Shown: one piece after another, positions 1 through 9,651 of the stretch
How the letters are laid out: the number at the start of each line of letters is the position of its first letter
Position numbering within the stretch: the first letter of the stretch is position 1
Assembly (NCBI GenBank): GCA_900290375.1
Contig: OMOF01000779.1
Location: forward strand, 27,549 to 85,587
Reading direction: 5' to 3'
DNA length: 58,039 nucleotides
Source: Candidatus Desulfosporosinus infrequens
Lineage (GTDB): Bacteria > Bacillota > Desulfitobacteriia > Desulfitobacteriales > Desulfitobacteriaceae
Position numbers and translations under genes: made by a program
The notes under the pieces: model-generated
Databases searched by the model: none
What the model was told of the DNA's origin: nothing
The model's input: only the letters and a program-made list of their open reading frames with translations

Positions 1-151
1 CAGAGCGTACTCGGTCGCGAGCCTCTCGAACTGCCGTATTTGGCAATCCGACAATCTCGAAACTTGGCAAACCGTTCGATACATCAACTTCAACACAAAT
101 TAAGTGAGCTTGTAACCCAATCACTGTCATTCCATAAACCGCAGCGAACAT
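1..151 (-). CDS. YifB/ComM-family Mg-chelatase-like AAA+ ATPase, N-terminal part (runs off the window)
   Basis: Only the first 50 codons lie in the window. The ATG at 151 follows a GGGAGGGG ribosome site at suitable spacing. The peptide starts MFAAVYGMTVIGLQ and continues with VEVDVSNGLPSFEIVGLP, then AVREARDRVRS. This is the recognisable N-terminus of YifB/ComM proteins, a ring-forming ATPase family with an N-terminal Lon-S16-like fold; the proteobacterial members (ComM) assist branch migration during transformation. In many clostridia yifB follows yraN, and here yraN lies just upstream with a two-component pair between them. The Walker motifs fall outside the window, so completeness cannot be judged. 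Confidence 0.85.
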   Translation of the reverse strand, partial: MFAAVYGMTVIGLQAHLICVEVDVSNGLPSFEIVGLPNTAVREARDRVRS

Positions 152-245
152 TCCATCCCCTCCCTTAACATAAAATGTTCGCTGCAATTCCCTATATTCC
201 TTCCATATTAATCAAAATATAGTCCGTTTTTTCTAGTTAGGCATA

Positions 246-2066
246 TTAGGACGGGTTACGCGGAAGAGCAATCCAAAAGGTCGTCCCTTTTCCCATATCA
301 CTTTCAACCTTAATAGTTCCTCCATGAGCTTCGACAATCTGTCGAACAATAGCTAGCCCTAAACCCATTCCTCCATCCTTACGACACCGTGCTTTATTCA
401 CCCTGAAGAAACTGTCAAAGATATAGAATAAAGCCTCTTTTGGGATCCCTTCGCCTTCATCTTGGACAGCAAACTGAACCTGATCTAGTTCTTCCACCTG
501 AACCAAAAATACCCGGACTGACTTTCCACTTGGAGTGTGGCTCATCGCATTATCTAAAAGATTAATAAAGACTTGCAGGAGCCGATCTGGATCCGCAAAT
601 AATTCTCCCGACCCTGTCGAAACTTCCAGTTTCAAACCTAACTCCTGTGCTCGACCCTGAAAACGTTGATCTATATCACTCATGAAGTTCTCTAAGTTAA
701 TAGAAACTCGTTGCAAACTTTGTCCCCGTTCTAACCAATTAATATCTTGTAAGTCCTTAACTAAACGGGCTAATCGTTTGGCTTCTTCTATGACCAATTC
801 AATGTGTTCACCTTGCTGATGCTCCGGTATCACATTGTCCTGGATTGCTTCCAGGTACCCTTGAATAAGATGAAGTGGGGTCCTCAGTTCATGTGTGACA
901 CTAGCCAAAAATTCACGTCGTGCCTTTTCTGCCCTCAAAGACGCTGTGACATCATGCAAAACTGCGACATGCCCACGAATTCCCTCAGTCTCCGCCATTG
1001 GCGCCATAACAACCTGTAGGATCTGAGTTCCAAGAGCGAAAGTTTTATTACTTTCACTCTGCTCATCGTTGTGTGTCATTGTTTGTAAGAAGTTCACAAT
1101 TTGGGTCTTTCGTTCCTGAAGCTCAACTTCATTTTCTTGCCATAAGGCTTTGGCCGAATCATTGGCATAGAGAATTAAGCCATCAGAACTCAACATAACG
1201 ACCGCATCACTAATACTTTCCACTATTCCTTGAAGTAAATTTTTCTCCTGTGAAAGCCACTCCATATAGTTTTTCAAACTCTCGCCCATAGAGTTCAAAG
1301 ACTCGGCCAATGCCCCTATCTCATCGTTACTAGTCACGCCTTGAATAGGCAGAAAGTCCCCTTTAGCCATTCGTTTTGCTCCCCGCTGCATTAAAGCGAG
1401 TGGCCGCGTGACCTGCCGAGCGAAAATAAGGCTTACCATCGTAGCCAATAAAATTGCAATTAATGAAGCATAGAAAATTAACCAACGAAAAGTTGCAATA
1501 CTCTCTTGAATTGGAATTGGAGAACTCTCCAGTAGTACAACACCTTGTACCGGATTTGTTCCAACAGGCGTGGCAGCAAGGAGCATTGTTTGTCCTCCAC
1601 TATTAACCTGTAAAGCCTCAATCGAGATGGTTTGACCGGACAAAACTCGCGCTAAATAATCCTCGGTGAAAAAGTCCGCTAAGCGTGGATTCCGAGACCA
1701 GCCTCCAAAAACTCCCCCTAAAGGCAAGCTTAACCCGCCGTGCGGACCTTGAGGCGTAATAGAAATCGAACCCGCTTTCACTAAAATATTTCCTCGCGGG
1801 TCGAGTAAAACCAGTTGCGTCCCAGAAGTTAATTTTAAAGTTTCTAGCAGGCTCAAACGTTCACTCCAACTTGGAATACTCGCCAATTGCGTTGAAATTT
1901 CCGTTGCTTCTGTTCGAAGCGAAACTAACTTTTGTTGCAGATAGAAATCCCCAAACAGCCAAGTAATCGTGAGTCCTAACCCCCCAAGAACAGCAAGAAT
2001 TAGGAGTGTCATAGCTAACCATAGTTTAATCGAAATACTCCATGAATGACGTAGCTTGTTAGCCAT
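246..2066 (-). CDS. membrane sensor histidine kinase (HAMP-PAS-HisKA-HATPase)
   Basis: A 606-residue sensor kinase that should phosphorylate the response regulator encoded just upstream. Domains in order: a membrane segment at about 15-38, an extracytoplasmic region of about 155 residues, a second membrane segment at about 194-216, HAMP to about 270, a PAS-like segment at about 275-375, and HisKA with the phospho-acceptor His392 in SVTHELRTPL. The ATPase domain has an N box (NLLDNAMSH), G1 (DEGEGIP) and G2 (GMGLGLAIV). The start ATG overlaps the regulator stop (TGATG), so the two genes are translationally coupled. The layout matches PhoR/ResE/WalK-type kinases; the signal is unknown. Confidence 0.93.
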   Translation of the reverse strand: MANKLRHSWSISIKLWLAMTLLILAVLGGLGLTITWLFGDFYLQQKLVSLRTEATEISTQLASIPSWSERLSLLETLKLTSGTQLVLLDPRGNILVKAGSISITPQGPHGGLSLPLGGVFGGWSRNPRLADFFTEDYLARVLSGQTISIEALQVNSGGQTMLLAATPVGTNPVQGVVLLESSPIPIQESIATFRWLIFYASLIAILLATMVSLIFARQVTRPLALMQRGAKRMAKGDFLPIQGVTSNDEIGALAESLNSMGESLKNYMEWLSQEKNLLQGIVESISDAVVMLSSDGLILYANDSAKALWQENEVELQERKTQIVNFLQTMTHNDEQSESNKTFALGTQILQVVMAPMAETEGIRGHVAVLHDVTASLRAEKARREFLASVTHELRTPLHLIQGYLEAIQDNVIPEHQQGEHIELVIEEAKRLARLVKDLQDINWLERGQSLQRVSINLENFMSDIDQRFQGRAQELGLKLEVSTGSGELFADPDRLLQVFINLLDNAMSHTPSGKSVRVFLVQVEELDQVQFAVQDEGEGIPKEALFYIFDSFFRVNKARCRKDGGMGLGLAIVRQIVEAHGGTIKVESDMGKGTTFWIALPRNPS

Positions 2067-2752
2067 CAGCGCACTAGATCGGGATCGAATTTATATCCCA
2101 CGCCCCAAACGGTAACTAACATCCCCCTGACCTCTGGGGTCAGTTTTTCCCGTAACTTTTTGACATGGGTATCAACTGTACGGGCGTCTCCATAAAAATC
2201 ATACCCCCAAACGGTCTCCATAAGCTGCTCCCGTGTGAAAACCCGTCCCCGATTCTTGGCTAAGAAAAATAGTAGATCGAATTCCAGAGGGGTTAAGTTA
2301 ATTACTTCTCCTTCGATGCTAACCCGATGCCTTTCTTTGTCGATACAGAGTGACCCTGCAGTTATTTCTGAAGAAACAGGGTGAAGTTGCCCTGTAGAGC
2401 GACGAAAAAGAGCTTTAACCCGTGCAACTAATTCCTTCGTACTAAATGGTTTCACCAAATAATCATCAGCGCCTAATTCGAGACCTAAGACACGATCAAA
2501 CTCTTCCCCTCTTGCGGTTAGCATAATGATAGGAAGCGCTGAACTCTCACGAATATCGCGGCAGACGCGCCAGCCATCGATATCAGGCATCATCAGATCT
2601 ACAATTACTAGGGAAAATCGTCCAGCTCTGAACTTTTCCAAAGCAACACGGCCATCTTCCGCCTCCTCAACTTCGAACCCTTCCTTCTCAAGGTATAAAC
2701 GGACTAATTTTCTGATTTTCTCTTCATCGTCAACAATTAAAATTGGATTCAA
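2066..2752 (-). CDS. OmpR/PhoB-family response regulator
   Basis: A 228-residue DNA-binding regulator paired with the kinase that follows. The receiver domain (about 1-120) has the acidic pair in VDDEE, the phospho-acceptor Asp52 in VDLMMPD, a conserved Thr79 and Lys101 in LVKPFS. The C-terminal half is a winged helix, with LTPLEFDLLFFLAKN and the recognition region RTVDTHVKKLREKL. The start is TTG at 2752, preceded by AAGGAGG about 9 bases upstream; no better in-frame start is visible. Target genes cannot be told from the sequence. Confidence 0.93.
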   Translation of the reverse strand: MNPILIVDDEEKIRKLVRLYLEKEGFEVEEAEDGRVALEKFRAGRFSLVIVDLMMPDIDGWRVCRDIRESSALPIIMLTARGEEFDRVLGLELGADDYLVKPFSTKELVARVKALFRRSTGQLHPVSSEITAGSLCIDKERHRVSIEGEVINLTPLEFDLLFFLAKNRGRVFTREQLMETVWGYDFYGDARTVDTHVKKLREKLTPEVRGMLVTVWGVGYKFDPDLVR

Positions 2753-2865
2753 TATCCTATGCCTCCTTAGACATTGCTAATTCGTTTTCGATAAACCTGT
2801 CAACCTTATACTTACATAGTTTACTACACAATCGTGACTATTTTGTGAACAAGAACTCAAGATTC

Positions 2866-3219
2866 TTACAGTGCCGCTTGAATCCACCTGACCTCAGGCT
2901 CTTTTCCGCTCCAACGTATCGCTACAACATCAAATCTTAGGTTCGGCCAGCTTATATACCCTTGTTGCAAGACATAGTATGATGCAATGGCTTGCAAACG
3001 ATGCGCCTTTTGACGTGTTATACTCTCCTCGCCCCATCCTCTATAGGACGACTGTCGTGTGCGCACCTCAATAAATACCAGTGTTTGACCATCACGCGCG
3101 ATAATGTCCATTTCCCCTTTTGGGCAACGATAGTTCTGACAAATGATACATAACCCAGACTCTGTAACCAAACGTGCCGCGAATTCTTCTCCGGATTTTC
3201 CTAGTGATTGCTTATCCAC
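2866..3219 (-). CDS. yraN: YraN/UPF0102 family nuclease-fold protein
   Basis: A 117-residue protein of the UPF0102 family, a small Holliday-junction-resolvase-like (PD-(D/E)xK) fold. Visible signatures are GKSGEEFAARLV near the N-terminus, then GEMDIIARDG, FIEVRTRQS and a C-terminal LRFDVVAI. The family's precise role is not established. The start is GTG; its ribosome site is weak. In many Firmicutes yraN sits beside rnhB and yifB; here both are in the window (yifB at 1-151, rnhB at 13348-14112), but the nuo operon and the kinase pair separate them. About 110 bases separate it from the response regulator downstream. Confidence 0.9.
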   Translation of the reverse strand: MDKQSLGKSGEEFAARLVTESGLCIICQNYRCPKGEMDIIARDGQTLVFIEVRTRQSSYRGWGEESITRQKAHRLQAIASYYVLQQGYISWPNLRFDVVAIRWSGKEPEVRWIQAAL

Positions 3220-3344
3220 GGAAATTCGGACAACTCCTTTACCAGCATCTTAAACTCTATTTCTTGATCCATGGAGCTAAAATCTATAGATATCATTGAC
3301 TATTTCCACTATATCACTCGTCCGATCATTTTTCTAATAGTTAT

Positions 3345-3386
3345 ACAAAAAGAGGTTCTCAGTAATGACTGAGAACCTCTTTTTGT
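3345..3386. terminator. bidirectional intrinsic terminator after nuoN
   Basis: A long perfect stem (ACAAAAAGAGGTTCTCAGT and its complement) encloses a short loop and has T-runs on both strands. It sits 40 bases beyond the nuoN stop and should end the complex I transcript. It could also stop any readthrough on the plus strand. Confidence 0.92.
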
Positions 3387-3426
3387 AAGTCTAAGACTTT
3401 TGTTCTATGAAAGGTCTTAATCTAGC

Positions 3427-4872
3427 TTATTTGATTAAGCTCTGAGCAGCAGCAAACGCCATCTGAGCCAGGGGTGTCGGATAAATACCGATTGCTAACG
3501 TTATTAACATGGTAAATACCATCGTGAACTTCACCGCTCCATGTATAGGAACATCCGGCAATCCTTCACCCTCTCCAAGGAACATCACCTTAACAACCGA
3601 AAGATAATAGTATACGGACACCATACTCATCACGAAACCGATATAAGCGATAGCCGTATACCCTTGATCCATGACAGCAGAGAAGAGATAAAACTTCCCT
3701 ACAAATCCAGCCAAGGGTGGAATTCCAGCTAAAGATAATAAGGATGACGTCATCACAATGGCTGCTAAGGGCGAACGACGCGCCAACCCAGCAAAGTCCT
3801 TAATCTCGTCACTACCTTGCTTTTCAGATATGTGGGTAGCCACAGCAAATGCTCCCATATTAGCGAAGACGTAAATCATCGCATAGAAGAGAACACCTTT
3901 GACTCCCGCCACAGATTCAGCAATGATACCCACCATCAAATAACCGGCTTGAGCAATGCTCGAATACGCCAATAAACGTTTGATGTTGGTTTGCGGGATC
4001 GCGATTAAGTTACCTAAAATCATCGTTAGTGCCGCCAAAACAACCAACAGGGTTTGTCCAGTACCTGAGAAGGCTTGACTGTTCATCATCAAGAGGTATA
4101 CCCGAATCAACACTGCAAAAGCTGCTGCTTTAGAAGCAACGGCCAAGAAGGCTGTGACAGGGGTAGGAGCCCCCTCATAAATGTCCGGGGCCCAAAGATG
4201 AAACGGTACCAGGGAAATCTTAAAGCCCAATCCAGCAAGCAGAAAAACTGTCGCCAAGAAAGACGCCGGCGTTAAGTTTGCCCCCAATCTACTGGCAATT
4301 TCCGTATACTGCGTCGAGCCAGTCAACCCGTAAACAAGACTGATTCCGTAGAGTAAAATGGCCGATGATGTGGCGCCAAGCACGAGATACTTGATTCCAG
4401 CTTCCGAGGAACGTGCATCATCGGACAAATAAGCGACAAGTATATAGAAGGAAATCGTCATCAGTTCAAGACCGACATACATTGTGATTAACTCTCCGGC
4501 ACCCGCCATGATCATCATTCCCAAAGTCGCAGTCATTATCAAAGAATAAAATTCGCCCCGGTGTTCGGCTAATTTCTGGATATATCCCCCTGAAGAGAGC
4601 ACAACCAGAATTGCCGCCGCTAAGAACAGTATTTTGAAATAAACTGCGAATTGGTCGTGTAAATACAGACCACCCAAGAACGATGCTTTTTGACCCTGGA
4701 AAAAGTCCAAGAGTGTATAACTGAGAACACCCAATAACGAGAACACAGTGAGCGGCATCATGCCTTTGCGTGCGCCAGGTGGAATCAGTAGTCCAATGGC
4801 CAACAGAATCAAGGCTAAAGCGGCCATCGCGATTTCAGGCGTGAGCACTGTAGCAATATTAAAATCTACCAT
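3427..4872 (-). CDS. nuoN: NADH-quinone oxidoreductase subunit N
   Basis: A 481-residue polytopic membrane subunit of complex I and one of three antiporter-like proton channels. About 14 hydrophobic helices are visible. Family features include YVGLELMTISFYILV (the conserved helix-5 Glu) and a lysine-bearing stretch at LGFKISLVPFHLWAPDIYEG, which gives the HLWAPD(I/V)YEGAPTPVT signature. It is the last gene of the operon and is followed by a strong terminator. Its ATG overlaps the nuoM stop by one base (TAATG), indicating coupled translation. Confidence 0.96.
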   Translation of the reverse strand: MVDFNIATVLTPEIAMAALALILLAIGLLIPPGARKGMMPLTVFSLLGVLSYTLLDFFQGQKASFLGGLYLHDQFAVYFKILFLAAAILVVLSSGGYIQKLAEHRGEFYSLIMTATLGMMIMAGAGELITMYVGLELMTISFYILVAYLSDDARSSEAGIKYLVLGATSSAILLYGISLVYGLTGSTQYTEIASRLGANLTPASFLATVFLLAGLGFKISLVPFHLWAPDIYEGAPTPVTAFLAVASKAAAFAVLIRVYLLMMNSQAFSGTGQTLLVVLAALTMILGNLIAIPQTNIKRLLAYSSIAQAGYLMVGIIAESVAGVKGVLFYAMIYVFANMGAFAVATHISEKQGSDEIKDFAGLARRSPLAAIVMTSSLLSLAGIPPLAGFVGKFYLFSAVMDQGYTAIAYIGFVMSMVSVYYYLSVVKVMFLGEGEGLPDVPIHGAVKFTMVFTMLITLAIGIYPTPLAQMAFAAAQSLIK

Positions 4873-6416
4873 TAGAACAACCCTCCCATCTTCGCTTGAC
4901 TCACTGTTTCAAGGACCTTGGCAAGACCTGAGGAGTGGACCCCACTATCGATCATACCAAATAAAATGTTCGGGAATATCCCTGCCAGAAAGATTACGAA
5001 CACGCACAAGACCATAGGAACCAATTCTGGCCCACGAATATCAACCAGATGGTCCCATTCGGGACGACGAGGTCCAAACAGAACGTTAGCAATCATCCGC
5101 AAGATGTAGACTGCCGTGAAGATAATCCCGAAAATCCCCAGCATAGCAAATACTGGATAGACATGGATTGTGCCCATAAAGATGGTGAACTCGGAAATAA
5201 AATTGACCGTACTCGGCAAGCCCAGAGAGGCCATACCCGCCAGTAAAAGACCAGTCGCTAAGCGCGGCATTTGATGGGCGAGCCCTCCCAAATCCGCGAT
5301 ATTGCGCGTATGAGTCTTTTCATAGATAAAGCCGATCATCGAGAAGATGAGGGCGGACATAACTCCGTGCGCAAACATCATCGCTATGGCACCATCCATT
5401 GCGGTTGGATTCAGGGCAGCCAGCGCAATGAGTACGTATCCCATGTGGCTAACCGATGAATATCCGACGACGTATTTGAGGTCCTTTTGTGCCAAGGCAA
5501 TGAAGGCCGCATACAATACGTTACAAATGGCCAAGAACGCGATGATAGGTGCCCAATACCTTGCTCCCAGTGGGAGAACGAAAATTCCTAAGCGGATTAA
5601 TCCATAGCCCCCAATTTTCTTTAGAACCCCAGCGTGAATCATACTTACTGCAGTCGGAGCTCCGGCATAACCATCGGGAGACCAAGAATGGAAGGGGAAC
5701 ATAGAAATTAACGATCCAAAACCAAAGAGCATTAAGCCAAAGGCGACCTTCTGGAAAGCCGGACTGTAGAGGTCTTGCCTCCTTGCTAACTGGTCAAACA
5801 TAAAGGTTGGATGACCATTTTTAGCTGCGGCCAAGTAGAGAGCGATCATTCCTACCAGCAGGAAAGCTGATCCAATCAGTAGGTAGATTGTTAACTTCAT
5901 ACCAGCGTATTCCTTGGCAACCCGCTTCGTACTACCCCAGATGATAACCATGATATAGATTGGTATAACCACGATTTCATAGAAGAGGAAGAAGATAAAC
6001 AAGTCACGAGCGATAAAGGTTCCCATTACACCCGTGATCAGAATAAGCAGTAAGGCGAAAAATTCTTTGACACGCTTATCCATATTCCATGATGCATAGA
6101 CCGAAGAAAAACCAATTAGGTTCGTCAGAAGCAGCATCGGCAAGCTGATTCCGTCAACTCCTAAGGCTAAGTTGACTCCGAGATCAGGAATCCAAGGGAT
6201 AGTTAAGTTAAACTGCATCCCACCCAGCACACGGTCATAAGCAAAGAAAGCATAAAGTGAGAGGATCAACGAGACACCCGTACCAATGGCTGCTACAATT
6301 TTAATCGTCTTGCTCTCTTCTTTAGGTAAGAAAACAATCATTAGCATTGCCAATACAGGTGCTAAGAGAATGCCGGGCAAAAGTAGGGATGGACCCGCTG
6401 TTGGTAGTACCGACAT
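4872..6416 (-). CDS. nuoM: NADH-quinone oxidoreductase subunit M
   Basis: A 514-residue antiporter-like membrane subunit that carries protons within the complex I arm. The conserved FYEIVVIPIYIMV segment (helix-5 Glu) and MFPFHSWSPDGYAGAPT are present, along with the YSSVSHMGY signature. Length and helix count are normal. It starts one base into the nuoL stop (TAATG), and nuoN follows in the same manner, so nuoL-M-N are tightly coupled. Confidence 0.96.
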   Translation of the reverse strand: MSVLPTAGPSLLLPGILLAPVLAMLMIVFLPKEESKTIKIVAAIGTGVSLILSLYAFFAYDRVLGGMQFNLTIPWIPDLGVNLALGVDGISLPMLLLTNLIGFSSVYASWNMDKRVKEFFALLLILITGVMGTFIARDLFIFFLFYEIVVIPIYIMVIIWGSTKRVAKEYAGMKLTIYLLIGSAFLLVGMIALYLAAAKNGHPTFMFDQLARRQDLYSPAFQKVAFGLMLFGFGSLISMFPFHSWSPDGYAGAPTAVSMIHAGVLKKIGGYGLIRLGIFVLPLGARYWAPIIAFLAICNVLYAAFIALAQKDLKYVVGYSSVSHMGYVLIALAALNPTAMDGAIAMMFAHGVMSALIFSMIGFIYEKTHTRNIADLGGLAHQMPRLATGLLLAGMASLGLPSTVNFISEFTIFMGTIHVYPVFAMLGIFGIIFTAVYILRMIANVLFGPRRPEWDHLVDIRGPELVPMVLCVFVIFLAGIFPNILFGMIDSGVHSSGLAKVLETVSQAKMGGLF

Positions 6417-8374
6417 TATTTCACACCTCCCAGCATCGCTAAGGGGTTAAGAGATGTCAGTTGACCTTCCCCAAATGCGAAGACCATGAATATGATGACA
6501 ACTGCGAAAAAGAACACCATAGCGTACGTTTGTAGTTGTCCTGTACTTGTTCGACGCAGTCCATTAGCACTACCGCGCGTGATGAAGGCAATTCCATTAA
6601 TGATCCCGTCAACGACATAGATGTCAAACCAGTACAGAACATTGGCTAGACCGCCCATGACGTGTTTGATAATCCATAGATATAACTCGTCAACGTAATA
6701 TTTGTTTTGGAGTACTTTGTAGGCCGTTGGGAAGCGGGCAACAATACTCTCTGCAGCAATGGCCTTCTTAATGTAAATAATATAAGCAAGCCCAATGCCA
6801 AGAAGTCCTGCCAGAACGGAAATTCCGGCCATACCCCAATCGATAGCTTCTCTTTCGAATTCGTGTCCTAGCGGGAGATAATGGACATAGAAAGCGAAGT
6901 TATGTTCCGGTAAGGCCACCCAACCACCAACCACACTGAAAAAGGCGAGAATCATCAGGGGAATCGTCATACTCCATGGTGATTCCTTAGTATGGTTCTC
7001 TGGTTTGGCAGGTCCACAAAAGGTTACAAAGAACAAGCGACTCATATAGAACGCTGTCAAGAAGGCTGTAAACAGACCCACTCCATAAATAATTGGATGA
7101 CCGTTGTGTAAGGCGTTGGCTAGAATCTCGTCTTTAGAGAAGAATCCAGCAAACGGTGGAACTCCCGAGATGGCCAGAATCCCGACGAAAAAGGTGGTAC
7201 CAGTGATCGGCATTGTTTTCCAAAGCCCACCCATTTCCCAGATATCTTGTTTATGATGCATGGCATAAATCACAGAACCAGCGCCTAAGAACATCAATGC
7301 CTTAAAGAAGGCATGCGTCATGAGGTGAAACATAGATCCTGAGTATGCACCCACACCGAGGCCAAACATCATATAGCCAAGTTGGCTTAAGGTAGAATAC
7401 GCTAGAATCCGTTTAATATCGTCCTGCGCGATCGCGATGGACGCCGCAAAAATGGCCGTGAAGGCGCCTATGTCGGCGATAAACTGAAGTGCAGACGGGT
7501 CTGCATGATCAAAGAGGAAATACATCCGGGCTACTAAGTAAACCCCGGCCACAACCATGGTAGCTGCGTGAATCAGCGCACTGACTGGCGTAGGGCCTTC
7601 CATAGCATCCGGCAACCAAACGTGCAGAGGAAACTGTCCGGACTTGCCCACTGGTCCCATAAAAAGCAGGAACGCCATGACGGTCACATAGGATGCAGTG
7701 CCAATGAGGGCAACATTTTGCATGTTCGTGTTGAGTATCGCGGAGAGCGCAACAAAGTCGAGCGTTCCGAACTTGGTATAGAGGAAAAGTATCGCGAGAA
7801 GTAAGCCAAAGTCTCCGACACGAGTTGTCATAAAAGCTTTCTTAGCAGCCTCCCGCGCAGATACTTTAAAGTACCAAAAACCAATCAGTAAGTAGGAACA
7901 CAATCCCACCAATTCCCAGAAAATAAAGAGTTGTAGTAAATTGGTGGCCAGTACCATGCCCAGCATGGAGAAAGCAAACAGTGACTGGTACGTATAGTAA
8001 CGCGACCAACCCTTGTCACCTTTCATGTATCCCAAAGAATAGATTTGTACCATTGAGGCTACTAGGGTAACAACAAACAACATCATAGCATTTAGAGGAT
8101 CAACCATCGTTCCAAAATTGATCTTTAACCCCTCAATATTTAGCCAATTCATGTTGACAATCACAGGATGTTCCACAATTTCCGCACCAGACTGAATAAC
8201 GCCTATAGCAATAGCGATAGCCAAGCCCAACGCGGTAAGAATCGCGAGGATTGAGACTGTGGAAGACAGTCCTTTGGATCGTTTCGTGACAAAGGCGATG
8301 AGTAGAAACGACAGGAAGGGCAAAGCAGGAATTAACCCTGCCCACTGAAAAAGATCATGCATTTCCTTGAACAC
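6416..8374 (-). CDS. nuoL: NADH-quinone oxidoreductase subunit L
   Basis: A 652-residue protein, the distal antiporter-like subunit with the C-terminal lateral helix. Motifs seen are FWELVGLCSYLLIGFWY (conserved Glu in helix 5), FPLHVWLPDAMEGPTPVSAL and YSTLSQLGYMMFGLG, followed by a long C-terminal extension with several helices. The start used is GTG at 8374, preceded by GGAGAAGG. An ATG four codons later is also possible, since AGGTG lies in front of it. The length is typical of NuoL. Confidence 0.95.
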   Translation of the reverse strand: MFKEMHDLFQWAGLIPALPFLSFLLIAFVTKRSKGLSSTVSILAILTALGLAIAIAIGVIQSGAEIVEHPVIVNMNWLNIEGLKINFGTMVDPLNAMMLFVVTLVASMVQIYSLGYMKGDKGWSRYYTYQSLFAFSMLGMVLATNLLQLFIFWELVGLCSYLLIGFWYFKVSAREAAKKAFMTTRVGDFGLLLAILFLYTKFGTLDFVALSAILNTNMQNVALIGTASYVTVMAFLLFMGPVGKSGQFPLHVWLPDAMEGPTPVSALIHAATMVVAGVYLVARMYFLFDHADPSALQFIADIGAFTAIFAASIAIAQDDIKRILAYSTLSQLGYMMFGLGVGAYSGSMFHLMTHAFFKALMFLGAGSVIYAMHHKQDIWEMGGLWKTMPITGTTFFVGILAISGVPPFAGFFSKDEILANALHNGHPIIYGVGLFTAFLTAFYMSRLFFVTFCGPAKPENHTKESPWSMTIPLMILAFFSVVGGWVALPEHNFAFYVHYLPLGHEFEREAIDWGMAGISVLAGLLGIGLAYIIYIKKAIAAESIVARFPTAYKVLQNKYYVDELYLWIIKHVMGGLANVLYWFDIYVVDGIINGIAFITRGSANGLRRTSTGQLQTYAMVFFFAVVIIFMVFAFGEGQLTSLNPLAMLGGVK

Positions 8375-8395
8375 CTACCTTCTCCATAGTCTCTC

Positions 8396-8740
8396 TTACC
8401 ACTTCAACCAATTGAATTCATCCACGTTGGTCGACTGACGGTTACGATAAATCGTAATAACCAAAGCAAGACCAACTGCTACTTCAGCAGCGGCAACAAC
8501 AATTACGAAAAGTGCTGCAACGTGCCCAGTCAGAATATAGTGAACATCAATCTTTTGGTTCCAGATAAATCGATTAAACGCCACAAAATTAATATTGACG
8601 GCATTGAGCATCAGCTCAATAGACATAAGTATGGCAATAATATTTCTCTTGGCAAATACCCCATACAGACCTAAACAAAAGAGCATCGCTCCAACCAAGA
8701 GATACGTAGAAAGCCCAACACTTAAATTGCTTAAATTCAT
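8396..8740 (-). CDS. nuoK: NADH-quinone oxidoreductase subunit K
   Basis: A 114-residue membrane subunit with three helices. It carries the conserved buried glutamates in [15 protein letters not shown] and [13 protein letters not shown], which belong to the axis of charged residues that couples quinone reduction to proton movement. It is about 14 residues longer than the usual 100, mainly through its N- and C-terminal ends. It starts in an ATGA overlap with nuoJ. Confidence 0.95.
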   Translation of the reverse strand: MNLSNLSVGLSTYLLVGAMLFCLGLYGVFAKRNIIAILMSIELMLNAVNINFVAFNRFIWNQKIDVHYILTGHVAALFVIVVAAAEVAVGLALVITIYRNRQSTNVDEFNWLKW

Positions 8741-9240
8741 TTGCTTTCTTTCACTCCCTTCGCCAAGACAACGGCTCCGGCCAAGGCTATGGTCAGTAAT
8801 ACCGCAGCAACTTCAAACGGGATCATAAATTTAGTAAGTAAGAGTAGGGACAAATCTTCTGCCGAGCCCCCGCTCGTCCACGGTGTAGCTAGTATACGCC
8901 AGTCCGGATTGGCGAGGATTACCAAAGCCATCATGATAAAGACCAAAACTGCTACCAGCGCTCCCCAGCCCCAATGATGGTTTTCGGGATTACTCTCGCT
9001 AATTTCACCGCGCAAGGTCAACATGACCGCAAAGATGATCATAATGGCTACTGCTCCCGTGTAAATCAGAATCTGAACTGCTGCCAAGAAATCTGCGTTC
9101 ATCAGAACATAGAGTACGGCTACTCCTGAAAAGGAAAGGACAAGAAAGAGCGCACTATGCACAATGTTCTTCGAGGTGACAACACCCCAAGCAGCTGCAA
9201 TCGCCATGATCGCGAAAATAAAGAATACGACAGTGCCCAC
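8737..9240 (-). CDS. nuoJ: NADH-quinone oxidoreductase subunit J
   Basis: A 167-residue, five-helix membrane subunit. The [17 protein letters not shown] segment is the family signature and contains the pi-bulge helix involved in coupling. The start is GTG at 9240, two bases after the nuoI stop codon. The stop overlaps the nuoK start (ATGA). Confidence 0.95.
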   Translation of the reverse strand: MGTVVFFIFAIMAIAAAWGVVTSKNIVHSALFLVLSFSGVAVLYVLMNADFLAAVQILIYTGAVAIMIIFAVMLTLRGEISESNPENHHWGWGALVAVLVFIMMALVILANPDWRILATPWTSGGSAEDLSLLLLTKFMIPFEVAAVLLTIALAGAVVLAKGVKESK

Positions 9241-9242
9241 GC

Positions 9243-9647
9243 TTACCCCACCTTCCCTTTTCGCTCAGCGCGTTTAATCATATCCCACTGCATATCTCCT
9301 GGTTCAAAGACAGAGTTCTCGTATTCCTGAGTCACTGTCAAAGCCTTGGTCGGACAAACTTCAGCGCACATTCCACAAAACAAACACCGACCAACGTCCA
9401 TCTGATAGCTCTTGAGAACTTTCTTGTTTGTGGTTTCATCTTTCTCGCTAGTTAACTTGATGACCCCATTCGGACAGGCCATCGCACACATGTTGCAAGA
9501 AATACACTTTTCTCGTTCTAACCCCATAGAACTACGCACCCTGATCGGCAGGTTCGGTTTCTGCTCGGGGTAAAACTCAGTGATATTGGGACCGACCATG
9601 CGTTTGAACGTGATGCCTAAACCTGTAAGTAGACCTTTACCAAACAC
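9243..9647 (-). CDS. nuoI: NADH-quinone oxidoreductase subunit I (two 4Fe-4S clusters)
   Basis: A 134-residue ferredoxin-like subunit that passes electrons towards cluster N2. There are two CxxCxxCxxxCP motifs, at residues 48-59 and 88-99, with the spacing expected for clusters N6a and N6b. The start is GTG at 9647, behind GGGAGGG. Because the window has no NuoEFG input module, this subunit is a plausible docking site for an alternative electron donor such as ferredoxin (inference). Confidence 0.95.
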   Translation of the reverse strand: MFGKGLLTGLGITFKRMVGPNITEFYPEQKPNLPIRVRSSMGLEREKCISCNMCAMACPNGVIKLTSEKDETTNKKVLKSYQMDVGRCLFCGMCAEVCPTKALTVTQEYENSVFEPGDMQWDMIKRAERKGKVG

Positions 9648-9651
9648 TGTG

